NCBI GenBank assembly: GCA_014860565.1
Contig: JACZJN010000031.1
Location: forward strand, 22,878 to 86,877
Direction of reading: 5' to 3'
Source of the DNA: Bacteroidota bacterium
Lineage (GTDB): Bacteria > Bacteroidota > Ignavibacteria > SZUA-365
Length of the DNA: 64,000 nt
Part shown: in pieces, positions 1-10,949 of the stretch
How positions within the stretch are numbered: the stretch's first letter is position 1
Layout of the letters: each line of letters begins with the position of its first letter
The notes under the pieces: model-generated
The model's database searches: none
Told to the model about the DNA's origin: nothing
Seen by the model: only the letters and a program-made list of their open reading frames with translations
Translations under genes and position numbers: made by a program

Positions 1-2
1 CT

Positions 3-1880
3 GGCGGATCGTATGCCGTGCATGTCAGCGACGAAGGCGGCTGTGAAGGAACGGATACCGTGGTCGTGACAGTACTTCCCCCGCTGCCTGTTTCGATCGA
101 GCTGTCCGGATCGCGGCGCTTCTGTCAGGGAGACAGTGTTGTGCTGCGGACGCAGCTGCCGTATCTCCATTACCAGTGGCTGCATGATGGCATCGAAACG
201 GGTGACACGGCACGGTCCCTGACCGTGAGGACCAGCGGAACGTACGTCGTCCGCGTTCGTGATGCGAATGGTTGCGCGGCTGAATCTCCTCCGGAACCTC
301 TCGAATCCAGCACCATCGGTGAGGTCCGTTTGACGGGACCGAATACCGGGTGTGTATCCGATACGGCGGAATACGTGCTGTCTCCGATTGGCCTGTACAC
401 ATACCACTGGACTCTCACGGGCGGGAGCATCGTCAGCGGGATAGGGACATCAGCTGTGCGCGTGATCTGGACCACCCCCGGCAGCAATCGCGTGCACGTT
501 GAGGTTCTTGATACCACGAGTGGATGCCGGGGAAACGCGGCATTGCAGGTCGCTGTCGGGGCGGGAATCACTCCAGGCATACGGGCGCTCGATGATACGG
601 TCTTCTGCGATGGAGGGAATGTCGTGCTGGAAGCGGACCCCGGATATTGGCAATATTATTGGACGACTGGGGAACAGACCCGCCAGATACTCGTGACCCG
701 CACGGGAAGTTACCGGGTCCGGGCGTGGGATTCGCTTTGCAGTGGATGGTCGCGTCCGATGTACATTACGGTTCTCCCCGCACCGGCGCCGTCGATACTT
801 CCTCCGGGACCGCTCTGGATCTGTGCGGGGGATTCCTTGCGGCTCGAAGCTTCGGACGGGTATGTCGCATACCGCTGGACCCGGGACGGAGCGGCTCTGA
901 CGGGAAAGGACCGCTTCCTGACCGTACGGGACAGCGGAAACTATCGGGTCGAAGTCATGGATGCACAGGGCTGTGAAGGGAGCGCGCCACCAGTGCGGGT
1001 TTCAATCCATCCGTTGACACTTGCGGAGATCAGCGTCGATGGAGTGGTTCTGACAGCATCGGATGGCATCGCCTGGCAGTGGTGGCTGGATGATTCGTTA
1101 CTCACGGGAGCGGTCACTCGCAGTGTCACGGTTCCTCGCAGTGGTCGCTACACCGTATATGTCACAGATACGAACGGTTGTATGGCGGAGTCGGAACCGG
1201 TGGATGTAACGCTCGTCGGTGCCTCATGCACTCTGGCATTGCCGGATTTGCTTGTCCGGCCCGGCGACCGCTTCAGTATTCCCATCCTGTTGGCGGAGGA
1301 GGAAGGGCTGAGGCGAGCAGGAGCAGACAGCGTGCGCTTCACGTTGCTTTTCGACCGGACAGTTCTCCTCCCCGAATCGATGCCTTTTGTCGACAGTATA
1401 CGGTTCCGGAAAGTGTCTGTCCAGGCGACGCGGGTGGAGGCAGGACAGGTGCTCGCGCGCGTCGATGTTCTGGCCCTCTGGGGCGCGACGAACGAGACAC
1501 CGCTCACGCTTTCCGAGGTCCGATGGACCGGAACCGCGGTGGACGTTACCCAGCGTGCAGGACGTGTCCGTTTGGAACTCTGTCAGGAAGGGGGTACGCG
1601 GTTGTATCAGGCGGGGGGGAGGACACAGTTCCTCGGCTCGCGCCCGAATCCGTTCAATGCGTCGACCATCATCGAATACGAGGTAGGGGAAGCAGGGGTG
1701 ATGGAATTGTCCGTGCACGACGTGCTCGGGCGGCGTGTCGCGGTGCTCGCGCACGGGGAAATGCAGCCGGGTGTCTACCAAGCCATTTTCACGGCCGATG
1801 CCCTGCCGTCAGGCTCGTATGTTTCCATTCTTCGCAGTGAAACCATAACGGTCTTCCACTGGCTGGTGCTTGTGAAATGA
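3..1880 (+). CDS. T9SS-sorted secreted protein with Ig/PKD-like repeats (5' end outside the window)
   Basis: The reading frame is open from the first bases of the window (GGSYAVHVSDEGGC...), so the start lies upstream and only the C-terminal ~625 residues are seen. At least four tandem Ig-like units of about 85-90 residues follow the pattern GDSVxL...Y.W..G...Tv..SGxYxVxVxDxxGC, typical of adhesin-like FCB surface proteins. A cohesin-like beta-rich segment follows (about residues 405-530 of the visible part). The last ~85 residues are a T9SS type-A sorting domain (RPNPFNASTIIEYEV, then LPSGSYVSILRS). The protein is therefore expected to cross the inner membrane by Sec, cross the outer membrane by T9SS and be anchored or released at the surface. 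The stop overlaps the next start by 4 bp (ATGA), indicating translational coupling with the OmpA-type gene. Its ligand or adhesive role is not evident from sequence. Confidence 0.85.
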   Translation, partial: GGSYAVHVSDEGGCEGTDTVVVTVLPPLPVSIELSGSRRFCQGDSVVLRTQLPYLHYQWLHDGIETGDTARSLTVRTSGTYVVRVRDANGCAAESPPEPLESSTIGEVRLTGPNTGCVSDTAEYVLSPIGLYTYHWTLTGGSIVSGIGTSAVRVIWTTPGSNRVHVEVLDTTSGCRGNAALQVAVGAGITPGIRALDDTVFCDGGNVVLEADPGYWQYYWTTGEQTRQILVTRTGSYRVRAWDSLCSGWSRPMYITVLPAPAPSILPPGPLWICAGDSLRLEASDGYVAYRWTRDGAALTGKDRFLTVRDSGNYRVEVMDAQGCEGSAPPVRVSIHPLTLAEISVDGVVLTASDGIAWQWWLDDSLLTGAVTRSVTVPRSGRYTVYVTDTNGCMAESEPVDVTLVGASCTLALPDLLVRPGDRFSIPILLAEEEGLRRAGADSVRFTLLFDRTVLLPESMPFVDSIRFRKVSVQATRVEAGQVLARVDVLALWGATNETPLTLSEVRWTGTAVDVTQRAGRVRLELCQEGGTRLYQAGGRTQFLGSRPNPFNASTIIEYEVGEAGVMELSVHDVLGRRVAVLAHGEMQPGVYQAIFTADALPSGSYVSILRSETITVFHWLVLVK

Positions 1881-3922
1881 ATCCTGCGCGAAATCAGAGA
1901 CGGGATCATGGTGTGAGAAAACCGGATGTACGCAATTCGCTACGCAGGGTGTCCGCGATCGTCCCAGTGCTGTTGTTTCTGGCCTTCAGTCAATCCGCGG
2001 GTCAGACTCTGTACCGCTCCTCGGTTGGGATATTCGGGGCGTACATCAGAAATTTTCACGATGCGGATTTCCGCGCGCTTCCCGGTGTTCCGAACTGCTG
2101 TCCGAAATTCGAATCGGGTGTTGGCGATGGGGGCGCTCTCGGTCTACTTTACGAGACTCCGATCTCGGATCGCATCGTGTTCTCCATGCGTGCGGCGTAC
2201 ATGACCCAAGGTGCACGACTGACTGCTGACGAGGTACTCCCTGTCGCTGTCGGTGGTGTGTCGAGCCCGGCGGTCATCGCACACTCGATCGACGTCACAT
2301 TGCCTTCCCTCGGAATTGAACCGGGGGTGTATTATCCTCTCGGTGACCGGCTTGCTGTCCACGGTGGCATACGCCTTGCATTGCAAATCGCACCGGAGTA
2401 TCGCCAACAGGAGACGCTGATCCGTCCGGAAAGCGGGACGTTCGAGAATGGGCGCCGCATTCGGAACGAGTACGCGGGAGCTTTGCCTGAATACGCACCG
2501 CTGTCGCTCGCGTTGGTTGCCGGGGTGAGTTACCGCGTCCCTCTCGATGACCGCGGACGGTTGTCCGCAGCCCCCGAGTTCACATATATTTATGGACTGA
2601 CACCAATTATATCGTCCTATATCTGGACGGCTCAATCCTTCCGCGCAGGTATTGTGCTCCGCTACCACCTCGGAGCGGACGGAGAGGAGTTGCCGGCGCA
2701 GCCGCCGGTTCCGATGCCACCTTCGAAACCGCCATCGACGATTGCCGCTCGCATCGCGGTAACGGGTGTTGTCGACGGAATCGAGGTGCCGGTACATGAA
2801 ATCGTGGTGGAGGAATATCGTTCGACGAATATGTATCCACTGCTGCCGTATGTGTTTTTTCCCGAACACGCGGCGGAGATCCCGACACGCTATACCCGTG
2901 TCGGGAGTCAGGGCGGATTCCGTGTTGAATCTCTTCGACCGACCTCCACACTAGATGTATATCACCATCTGCTCAATATTATTGGCGAGCGACTGCAGCA
3001 GTATCCCGAAGCGACGATCACACTCACGGGCTGCAATGCGAACATTGGCGTGGAGAAAGGGGATCTCGCGCTCTCGGGAGCGAGAGCCAATGCCGTTGCG
3101 CGCTATCTCACCGGGCAATGGGGCATCGATTCCACACGCATCGATATCCGTGCCCGGAATCTGCCCGGAATTCCTTCGAACGTGGGCGACCCGGATGGTG
3201 TCGTGGAGAACAGACGTGTGGAGATCGTCGCATCCGATCCGCGGATCCTCCAGCCGGTCATCCTGCATTCGACGGAAACGCAGTATATCCCTGCGGAATT
3301 ACATTTGCGCCCCCGCATCACTGCCGGCGATGGGATACGGAACTGGGCTGTCAATGCAGGATTGCGTGCGCATGTCCCTGCTCGATACTCAGGTGCAGAC
3401 GCGCCACCGGCCGTGCTGACCTGGGATGCCGCCGCGGCCCTGCGCGGTGCAAGTGACTCCGTTTCCAGGATTGAAATTGGTTGTGCCGCGGAAGACCTGC
3501 TCGGCAGGAAGGTTGAGGCCGACGAACAGTCGTTACCTGTACGGTACCGGTTACTTTCCGACCAGCAAAGAGACCGCACGGTTTCGGGCAGGGAAATCCA
3601 GCGCTACAGCCTCATTCTCTTTGATTTCGATCGGGCGGATCTCGGCACTATGAACAACACCCTGATCCCGCTCATTCGCAGCGAGATCCAGCACGCTTCA
3701 ACCATCCGCATCACCGGCTACACGGATCGAATCGGTGAAAGTGAATACAATACGGGGATCTCGCTCGCCCGGGCACGCAACACTGCGACCGCACTGGGAA
3801 CGCAAACAGCGATGTTGAAAGGACTCGGCGAGAGCGAACCTCTCTTCGATAATGATCTTCCCGAAGGTCGCTTCTATTGCCGGACCGTCATCATCGAAGC
3901 CGAGACTCAAGAGATAAAATAA
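1877..3922 (+). CDS. Outer-membrane beta-barrel protein with two OmpA-type C-terminal domains
   Basis: 681 residues. A basic N-terminus is followed by a hydrophobic signal segment (about residues 28-41, ending SAGQ). A beta-rich N-terminal half (residues ~45-265) resembles FCB outer-membrane barrels. A proline-rich linker (PAQPPVPMPPSKPPS) leads to two OmpA-like modules. The second (about 575-681) keeps the peptidoglycan-binding signature (TGYTDRIG...YNTGISLARARN). The first (about 355-465) is divergent: TGCNANIG stands where a GxTD motif is expected, so its peptidoglycan contact may be lost. The gene overlaps the upstream T9SS gene by 4 bp, which favours this start and co-expression. The likely role is an outer-membrane/peptidoglycan anchor partnered with the secreted protein; the partnership is inferred only from coupling. 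Confidence 0.82.
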   Translation: MNPARNQRRDHGVRKPDVRNSLRRVSAIVPVLLFLAFSQSAGQTLYRSSVGIFGAYIRNFHDADFRALPGVPNCCPKFESGVGDGGALGLLYETPISDRIVFSMRAAYMTQGARLTADEVLPVAVGGVSSPAVIAHSIDVTLPSLGIEPGVYYPLGDRLAVHGGIRLALQIAPEYRQQETLIRPESGTFENGRRIRNEYAGALPEYAPLSLALVAGVSYRVPLDDRGRLSAAPEFTYIYGLTPIISSYIWTAQSFRAGIVLRYHLGADGEELPAQPPVPMPPSKPPSTIAARIAVTGVVDGIEVPVHEIVVEEYRSTNMYPLLPYVFFPEHAAEIPTRYTRVGSQGGFRVESLRPTSTLDVYHHLLNIIGERLQQYPEATITLTGCNANIGVEKGDLALSGARANAVARYLTGQWGIDSTRIDIRARNLPGIPSNVGDPDGVVENRRVEIVASDPRILQPVILHSTETQYIPAELHLRPRITAGDGIRNWAVNAGLRAHVPARYSGADAPPAVLTWDAAAALRGASDSVSRIEIGCAAEDLLGRKVEADEQSLPVRYRLLSDQQRDRTVSGREIQRYSLILFDFDRADLGTMNNTLIPLIRSEIQHASTIRITGYTDRIGESEYNTGISLARARNTATALGTQTAMLKGLGESEPLFDNDLPEGRFYCRTVIIEAETQEIK

Positions 3923-3949
3923 TCCTAATGCATCAAGGAAGGAGCAGGC

Positions 3950-4312
3950 GTGGCAGGCAACCCGGGATTTGCGGTGGGAGGGTCGTTGTGTGTTCTCCTT
4001 GTTCTCTGCGTTCTTCCGCAGTCCTCCCATGGCCCGGGAGAAGCCCCGCGTGATCCGGACAGCTGTGTGGTCGATAGGAGAATGACCGGAACGTGGTTGC
4101 TACTGGAGCAATCCAACATCGTGCCGTCCGAGCGGGTACCTGCGGAAATTTCCGCCGTGCATATCCATGCCGACGGCAGTGTGGAGGGTGTGGGGGTGGA
4201 TGCCGCGAGCGGAACGCTCCGCCTGGGGGGTGCGCTGAATACGTCCCTGCGTGGCCGCGCAACGGATACGCGCCCATATCCTCGTCAACGGCGATACGCT
4301 GCCGCTCAATAA
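3950..4312 (+). pseudogene. Small exported protein, probably frameshifted near its 3' end
   Basis: A GTG start is preceded by a strong purine-rich ribosome-binding site (aaggaaggag). The product opens with a signal peptide (residues ~8-27, VGGSLCVLLVLCVLP). A mature part with a lipocalin-like flavour follows (MTGTWLLLEQSNI...ISAVHIHADGSVEGVG). After about residue 100 the frame turns into low-quality Arg-rich sequence and stops. A frame offset by one base continues with protein-like sequence (ILVNGDTLPLNKVSSIPPVTNRW) to a stop near 4389. This suggests a single-base indel around 4245-4262, either a real mutation or a sequencing error. If repaired, the gene would span about 3950-4389. Family assignment is uncertain. 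Confidence 0.5.
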
Positions 4313-4425
4313 GGTTTCGTCAATCCCGCCGGTTACAAACAGGTGGTACCCTGATCGTGTGGTCTTTCCTGTTTCTCGCTGCTGAATGACCGACTGTCAT
4401 GCAGGATCGGGACGTTGCGCACCAC

Positions 4426-4950
4426 TCAGGATTGCAGACGGCGGAGCAGGGCATAGCTCCGCATGCTGATGCTGCCGGCGTCCGTCGTATGCTGGAGAGT
4501 GGTCAGCAGTTCATCGAGTTCCTTTTTCGCTTTCAGCTTATGCCGCAGTGCTTTCAGTACATGACGTGCTCCGTCGCGGACAGCATCGGATGTCATATTC
4601 GCCATGAGATATTCGAGCATCGGTACCGCGGAACTGGGGCCGAGCTTGATCAGCCCTTCCGCCGCCAGCCAGCGAACATCAAAGTCCTCATCCTCCAGCG
4701 CCAGGAGGAAGAGTTCCACCGAATTGGGATCTGCAATCTGTACAAGCGTTTTAAGGCATTCCCAACGATAGATATGCTTTGGATGTTCGACCAGTTCGGC
4801 GAGAAAGTCCACCACCGGTTCTCCCATATCGGCAAGTGCAAATCTTGCCGCCTGTCGTTTCAGTCCCTCGCGGCTGGCGAGGTTCTTGATGAGTTCGGGA
4901 ATGCTCTCCCGCTGTTCGGTACTGAGTGTGGCTGTATTCTGCTTGGACAT
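4426..4950 (-). CDS. HEAT-repeat protein
   Basis: 174 residues, starting at MSKQNTATLS with an AAGGAGA ribosome-binding site 6 bp upstream. A longer in-frame extension exists but lies inside the upstream ATPase gene. The protein is built of helical pairs typical of HEAT repeats (for example RQAARFALADMGEPVVDFLAELVEH; RWECLKTLVQIAD; DVRWLAAEGLIKLG). No signal peptide or membrane segment is seen, so it should be cytosolic. It starts only 10 bp after the stop of the P-type ATPase gene on the same strand and is presumably co-transcribed. HEAT repeats are protein-protein scaffolds, so a regulatory or assembly role for the pump is possible but is inference from position. Confidence 0.8.
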   Translation of the reverse strand: MSKQNTATLSTEQRESIPELIKNLASREGLKRQAARFALADMGEPVVDFLAELVEHPKHIYRWECLKTLVQIADPNSVELFLLALEDEDFDVRWLAAEGLIKLGPSSAVPMLEYLMANMTSDAVRDGARHVLKALRHKLKAKKELDELLTTLQHTTDAGSISMRSYALLRRLQS

Positions 4951-4960
4951 GATGCTCTCC

Positions 4961-7420
<2,460 letters not shown>

Positions 7421-7879
7421 GATATTCTCCCGTACAGTAGTTGAGAATGCGCATGCACACGCCGATTCCGCCCGCATGTGTCGTCGAAGTTGGATAGCGT
7501 CCGGGGGAAGGTCCAAACGCATCCACATGGCATCGTCCGCAGGGCAAAAGCATGGCGTAGGTTGTGCAGAGAGTTTTCAGGGAAAGCCCGCCGAAGGGAG
7601 TCGGCAGGAGGATAGAGGAGGGAACCCGTGTGTTCGGTGAATTGCATCATTATATGAATCGGGTGCTGGGTATGGATCTCACAGGTCACCGAATTCTGTG
7701 CAATATGTTCTCCAGGGCTCGAAAATCGGGGGACGTAGCCCCGTGACAGTACAGGAGGCTGAAAGTATTGCACACGTATGAAGTCGTGACAGACAGACCC
7801 GATATGAGGATAACAGGCCGGAATCAGACTTCGTTCCATCGATGGCTCTTCAGCACTTTCGGTAATGCGGCTTTAAAGA

Positions 7880-7905
7880 AAGACCCTGCCGCATGGCAGG
7901 GTCTT
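7880..7905 (-). terminator. Perfect hairpin, probable terminator
   Basis: AAGACCCTGCC / GGCAGGGTCTT forms an 11-bp stem around a GCAT loop. On the minus strand it is followed by a T-rich run (TCTTT). It lies ~150 bp beyond the stop of the minus-strand T9SS gene at 8052. Confidence 0.65.
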
Positions 7906-7906
7906 C

Positions 7907-7942
7907 GTCGGCGCAGTAGGATGCAGTTCGCAGCAGTTCAAT
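7907..7942 (-). repeat. tRNA-3'-end-like fragment (copy 1)
   Basis: Its plus-strand sequence aligns with 17097-17130 at 27 of 34 positions by eye. Both read as a degraded T-arm plus acceptor end on the minus strand and both lie directly upstream (minus sense) of a strong hairpin. No full cloverleaf can be folded here. tRNA origin is inference. Confidence 0.35.
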
Positions 7943-8051
7943 CGGACTGCCTCTTCAGAAGATTGCCCCCCAAACTTCTTCGTACCGAGTATTTGGCGAC
8001 TCTACGTGGTAGAGATAGCCGAACGCAACCCGCCCTGTTTGCTGGCAGGAT

Positions 8052-10805
8052 CTATTGCATGATCACGATGCAGCGTTGCAGCGTTGTGTTGTTCGATGTA
8101 ATACGGCATATGTACACCCCGGACGGTGCGGGATTCCCAAGACGGTCATTCCCATCCCATGTCGCTGTGTATCTGCCGGCATCGAAGGACTCATGAAACA
8201 GCTCACGCACGTTTTCACCCATGCTGTTATATATGGCCATCAGCACAGGAGCCGCCTCTGGCAGAGTAAAGGTTATTGTCGTTGTCCCGCTGCAGGGATT
8301 CGGATAGTTCGTCATAGTCGGTGTGGGAGGAACGGCTTCGCCTCCGTGTCCTGTTACTCTCTGCTTCATGTTGGATCCGAGTATCTGCCATGTCCCGAAT
8401 TCCTCCCAAGTGCTTGAGGCGGTTTTCTGCACGTAGTCTGCTGAGGATCCGGGGTATGTTTGCAGCGAACCCGAACCGTTGCTGAGAGGACCACGGAAAT
8501 AGTAGTAATTCTCGGTGCTTCCGTTAATGGTCACCTTATGAATACGGCTGTATGCCTTGTTCCCCTGATTGGATACAGGAGCGCTGTCGAACCAGAATCT
8601 GATGGGGAAATCCGCGGCATTCGCATTCGCGTTTTTACGGATAAACACCTTGCAGTACAGGTAATCATTCGCCGCGAATGTCACGCCCGTGAGGCGGGGG
8701 AGTGGGATACTGTATATCTTCGAAAGAGAATTCTGCGCGTTGCCGACAACCTGCTGTTTGTAAATCTCACCTGACAAAATGAGACCTGAAAGATTCATGA
8801 TGTTTTTGTAAAATGAAACCTTAATATCAATTTTACACCCATTGTTCGAATTTGTGGGTGATCCGAGCGACACTTCCACGGGACCGAGATCAGAGGTTAT
8901 CACTTTCGCAGATAAGGTGGCCTTGAATGATTCGGCTATTCCGCAAGGGTTTGAGAACAGAGCCTGATACTGGTTCCCGTTCATCACTGTGGCGACATTC
9001 TCCAGTGTGAGCGTAGGAGAAGTAGCTCCACTGATGGCAGAGAACTCGCTCCCGCCGTCGGTCGATACCATCCACTGAACGGTGATGGGTGATGAACCCG
9101 ATGCGGCAGCGCTGAACACCGCTGTATTACCCGCAAGAATGACGACGTCCATAGGGGACTCGGTGATCTCAAGCGGTGTGTTCACGGTCAATGTTGCGGC
9201 ACTGGAAGTCAATGACTGGCTCGCCGCGGTGACAATGACATCATACGATCCTTCGTTTTCGGCAGTGACAGCGCTGATCAAGTAGTCCGCCTCATTCGCT
9301 CCGGAAATCGACACACCGTTTTTCCTCCATTGATAGGATAGCTCGCTGCCGGTCGCAGTCACAGAGAATGTCGCGGTCTCGCCAGGACATTTCGTGAGGC
9401 TGGACGGGGATGTGGTAATCGCCAGGGTTTGACAACTCAGCGGCGTGACGGTTCCGGCTGTGACTGTACTTGACTGCACGGGCGACTGGAAGGAATACAC
9501 TCCCGGGAGCATTTCCATACCGGATGTGAAGCTCCTCCACTCTCCGGCGAGGAACTGGGAGATGCAGGCTCCCGATACCTGGCCAGTCTGAAATGTCAGT
9601 TCCTGAATACCTGTGCCGCTCGTCACGGAAACCGGGTATTTCTCCTCGGAGGTGTAGTTGTAGTTCGCGCGGAACTTGTAAAGTGAGGAGCCGAACAGAG
9701 GAATTTCCATGTATCCGGAAGAATTGAAACTCCCGAGGGTGATCCAGGTACTTCCTTCCTGTTCGAGCCAACCCGCTTCGTCCGTGATCCCGCTGCCGTT
9801 GTGATCCTTCAGCCAGATTCGAAGAATATCTGCCTGCCAAGTGTAGTTTGAAGCGGTCAGCTGCGATGCATTCTGCTCTGCGGTCCCCTGGTTGAGCGAC
9901 ATCCTGATCTTGCTGAAGCCAGTTGGGACATCTGTGAAGAGTAAACCTTCGGCATCTGTCTGACCGGAGAGCGGCGCTCCCCAGCTCCCATCGATCTCAG
10001 CTGCGGCGATACCGCCCGCCACGCCAACGCCGTTTTCATCTAGGAGTCGCAGTAGCGTCTTGTTCATTTCGCAGCCACTGACGACGACAGAAACTGGTGA
10101 TGACCATATGTTTGCGTATTTGAAATAGAACGCATAGGTCCCAGGAAGCATATCGAGAAACGGTTCTGTGAAATACCACCAGCCGCCTGTATTCGATTTT
10201 ATTTCGCCAGCGTACGAGAAGCTGACTTTCGTTGTTAGAAAATCGATGCTATTGGTACCAGAAAGAATGGAAATAGAGCTCCGCTCCTCGCTGCCATGAT
10301 TGAAGCTCATCCGCAGTTTGACGCTTCCGGGAAACGCATAAAAACTCACGGTACCGGTCCCGGCAGTATTACCGTGTGTATACCAGTACCCCCCGCCTTG
10401 TGCAACAATACCTCCGGGCGTGCTGGTGATCAATGCGTCGCAGGTCTTGAGATTGACATTCACTTTTGCCGCTTGAAAGACGGTGTTGCCCGTAACATCC
10501 TGCTCACGGGACGTCTGGTACAAAGTGACCGTAATTTTACTGTCCCAGTTGCTGCAACTAGAAGGGATAGTAACGATCCACTGCCCGTTTGCGTCGGTCT
10601 GGAAAGCTGTCTCAGGCCCCCAACTTCCGCCACAGCGGTATTTCCATTTCAGATTCCGTGTGTCAGATGTAAAATCGGAGGGATAATTTGGGATGGGGTT
10701 CTCGTTTTCGTCCACCAGTGTGAGTGTGTATTGCGTCTGCCCCTGGAGATGGGCGCCCGTACTGATCAGCAGACAGAAAACCAATAATGCCAATGACTTT
10801 TTCAT
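8052..10805 (-). CDS. T9SS-sorted secreted repeat protein (paralogue A), with Ig-like domains
   Basis: 917 residues. The signal peptide is MKKSLALLVFCLLISTGAHLQGQ; GAGG lies 9 bp before the ATG. Residues ~25-470 consist of an unrecognised repeat rich in Trp, Gly and Asn (DENExPIPNYP...WKYRCGGSWGP...TDANGQ...; GGSWG..LxGQTDAxG; ASNYTWxxxILRIWLKDHxGxxITDxAG) shared with the neighbouring gene at 10950. Two Ig-like domains follow (about 470-545 and 548-640; YQWRKNGVSISG, VQWMVSTDGG). A beta-rich segment with alternating hydrophobics follows (645-800), and the protein closes with a T9SS type-A sorting domain (NYPNPCSGTTTITFTL...PSGVYICRI). The protein should be surface exposed. Tandem arrangement with its paralogue points to local duplication followed by acquisition of the Ig domains. 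Function is unknown; adhesion is a guess. Confidence 0.85.
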   Translation of the reverse strand: MKKSLALLVFCLLISTGAHLQGQTQYTLTLVDENENPIPNYPSDFTSDTRNLKWKYRCGGSWGPETAFQTDANGQWIVTIPSSCSNWDSKITVTLYQTSREQDVTGNTVFQAAKVNVNLKTCDALITSTPGGIVAQGGGYWYTHGNTAGTGTVSFYAFPGSVKLRMSFNHGSEERSSISILSGTNSIDFLTTKVSFSYAGEIKSNTGGWWYFTEPFLDMLPGTYAFYFKYANIWSSPVSVVVSGCEMNKTLLRLLDENGVGVAGGIAAAEIDGSWGAPLSGQTDAEGLLFTDVPTGFSKIRMSLNQGTAEQNASQLTASNYTWQADILRIWLKDHNGSGITDEAGWLEQEGSTWITLGSFNSSGYMEIPLFGSSLYKFRANYNYTSEEKYPVSVTSGTGIQELTFQTGQVSGACISQFLAGEWRSFTSGMEMLPGVYSFQSPVQSSTVTAGTVTPLSCQTLAITTSPSSLTKCPGETATFSVTATGSELSYQWRKNGVSISGANEADYLISAVTAENEGSYDVIVTAASQSLTSSAATLTVNTPLEITESPMDVVILAGNTAVFSAAASGSSPITVQWMVSTDGGSEFSAISGATSPTLTLENVATVMNGNQYQALFSNPCGIAESFKATLSAKVITSDLGPVEVSLGSPTNSNNGCKIDIKVSFYKNIMNLSGLILSGEIYKQQVVGNAQNSLSKIYSIPLPRLTGVTFAANDYLYCKVFIRKNANANAADFPIRFWFDSAPVSNQGNKAYSRIHKVTINGSTENYYYFRGPLSNGSGSLQTYPGSSADYVQKTASSTWEEFGTWQILGSNMKQRVTGHGGEAVPPTPTMTNYPNPCSGTTTITFTLPEAAPVLMAIYNSMGENVRELFHESFDAGRYTATWDGNDRLGNPAPSGVYICRITSNNTTLQRCIVIMQ

Positions 10806-10900
10806 AGCCGGTTACCTCAATAGCTCTGAACGGGATTGAATTACTCTGCGAGAAATCTTACGGTGCGTCTCGCACAGGGTGGCAGGCTTTCCCATATTGA

Positions 10901-10932
10901 TGCGATGCGCCCGCAGAGGCGGGCGCATCGCA
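10901..10932. terminator. 14-bp perfect hairpin between the two tandem T9SS genes
   Basis: TGCGATGCGCCCGC and its exact complement are separated by AGAG. The hairpin lies 18 bp beyond the stop of the upstream minus-strand gene (10950) and about 95 bp before the start of the next (10805). It lacks a T-run, so it may be a processing or attenuating hairpin rather than a classic terminator. Confidence 0.6.
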
Positions 10933-10949
10933 TGCGCTCGTTTCGTGCT

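Larger units (their letters stand above)
7421..8051. other. Long intergenic region (631 bp) without a convincing gene
   Basis: No open frame here has a credible ribosome-binding site or recognisable product. The region contains a perfect 11-bp-stem hairpin (7880-7905) and next to it a fragment (7907-7942) that aligns with another tRNA-3'-end-like fragment at 17097. The right-hand ~100 bp is the 3' flank of the minus-strand T9SS gene. The left-hand part should hold the promoter of the proton ATPase; I could not pick a clear -35/-10 pair. Confidence 0.6.

Noticed and set aside
2144..2869. 241-residue open frame antisense to the OmpA-type gene
   Set aside because: No recognisable protein pattern, wholly inside a well-supported gene.
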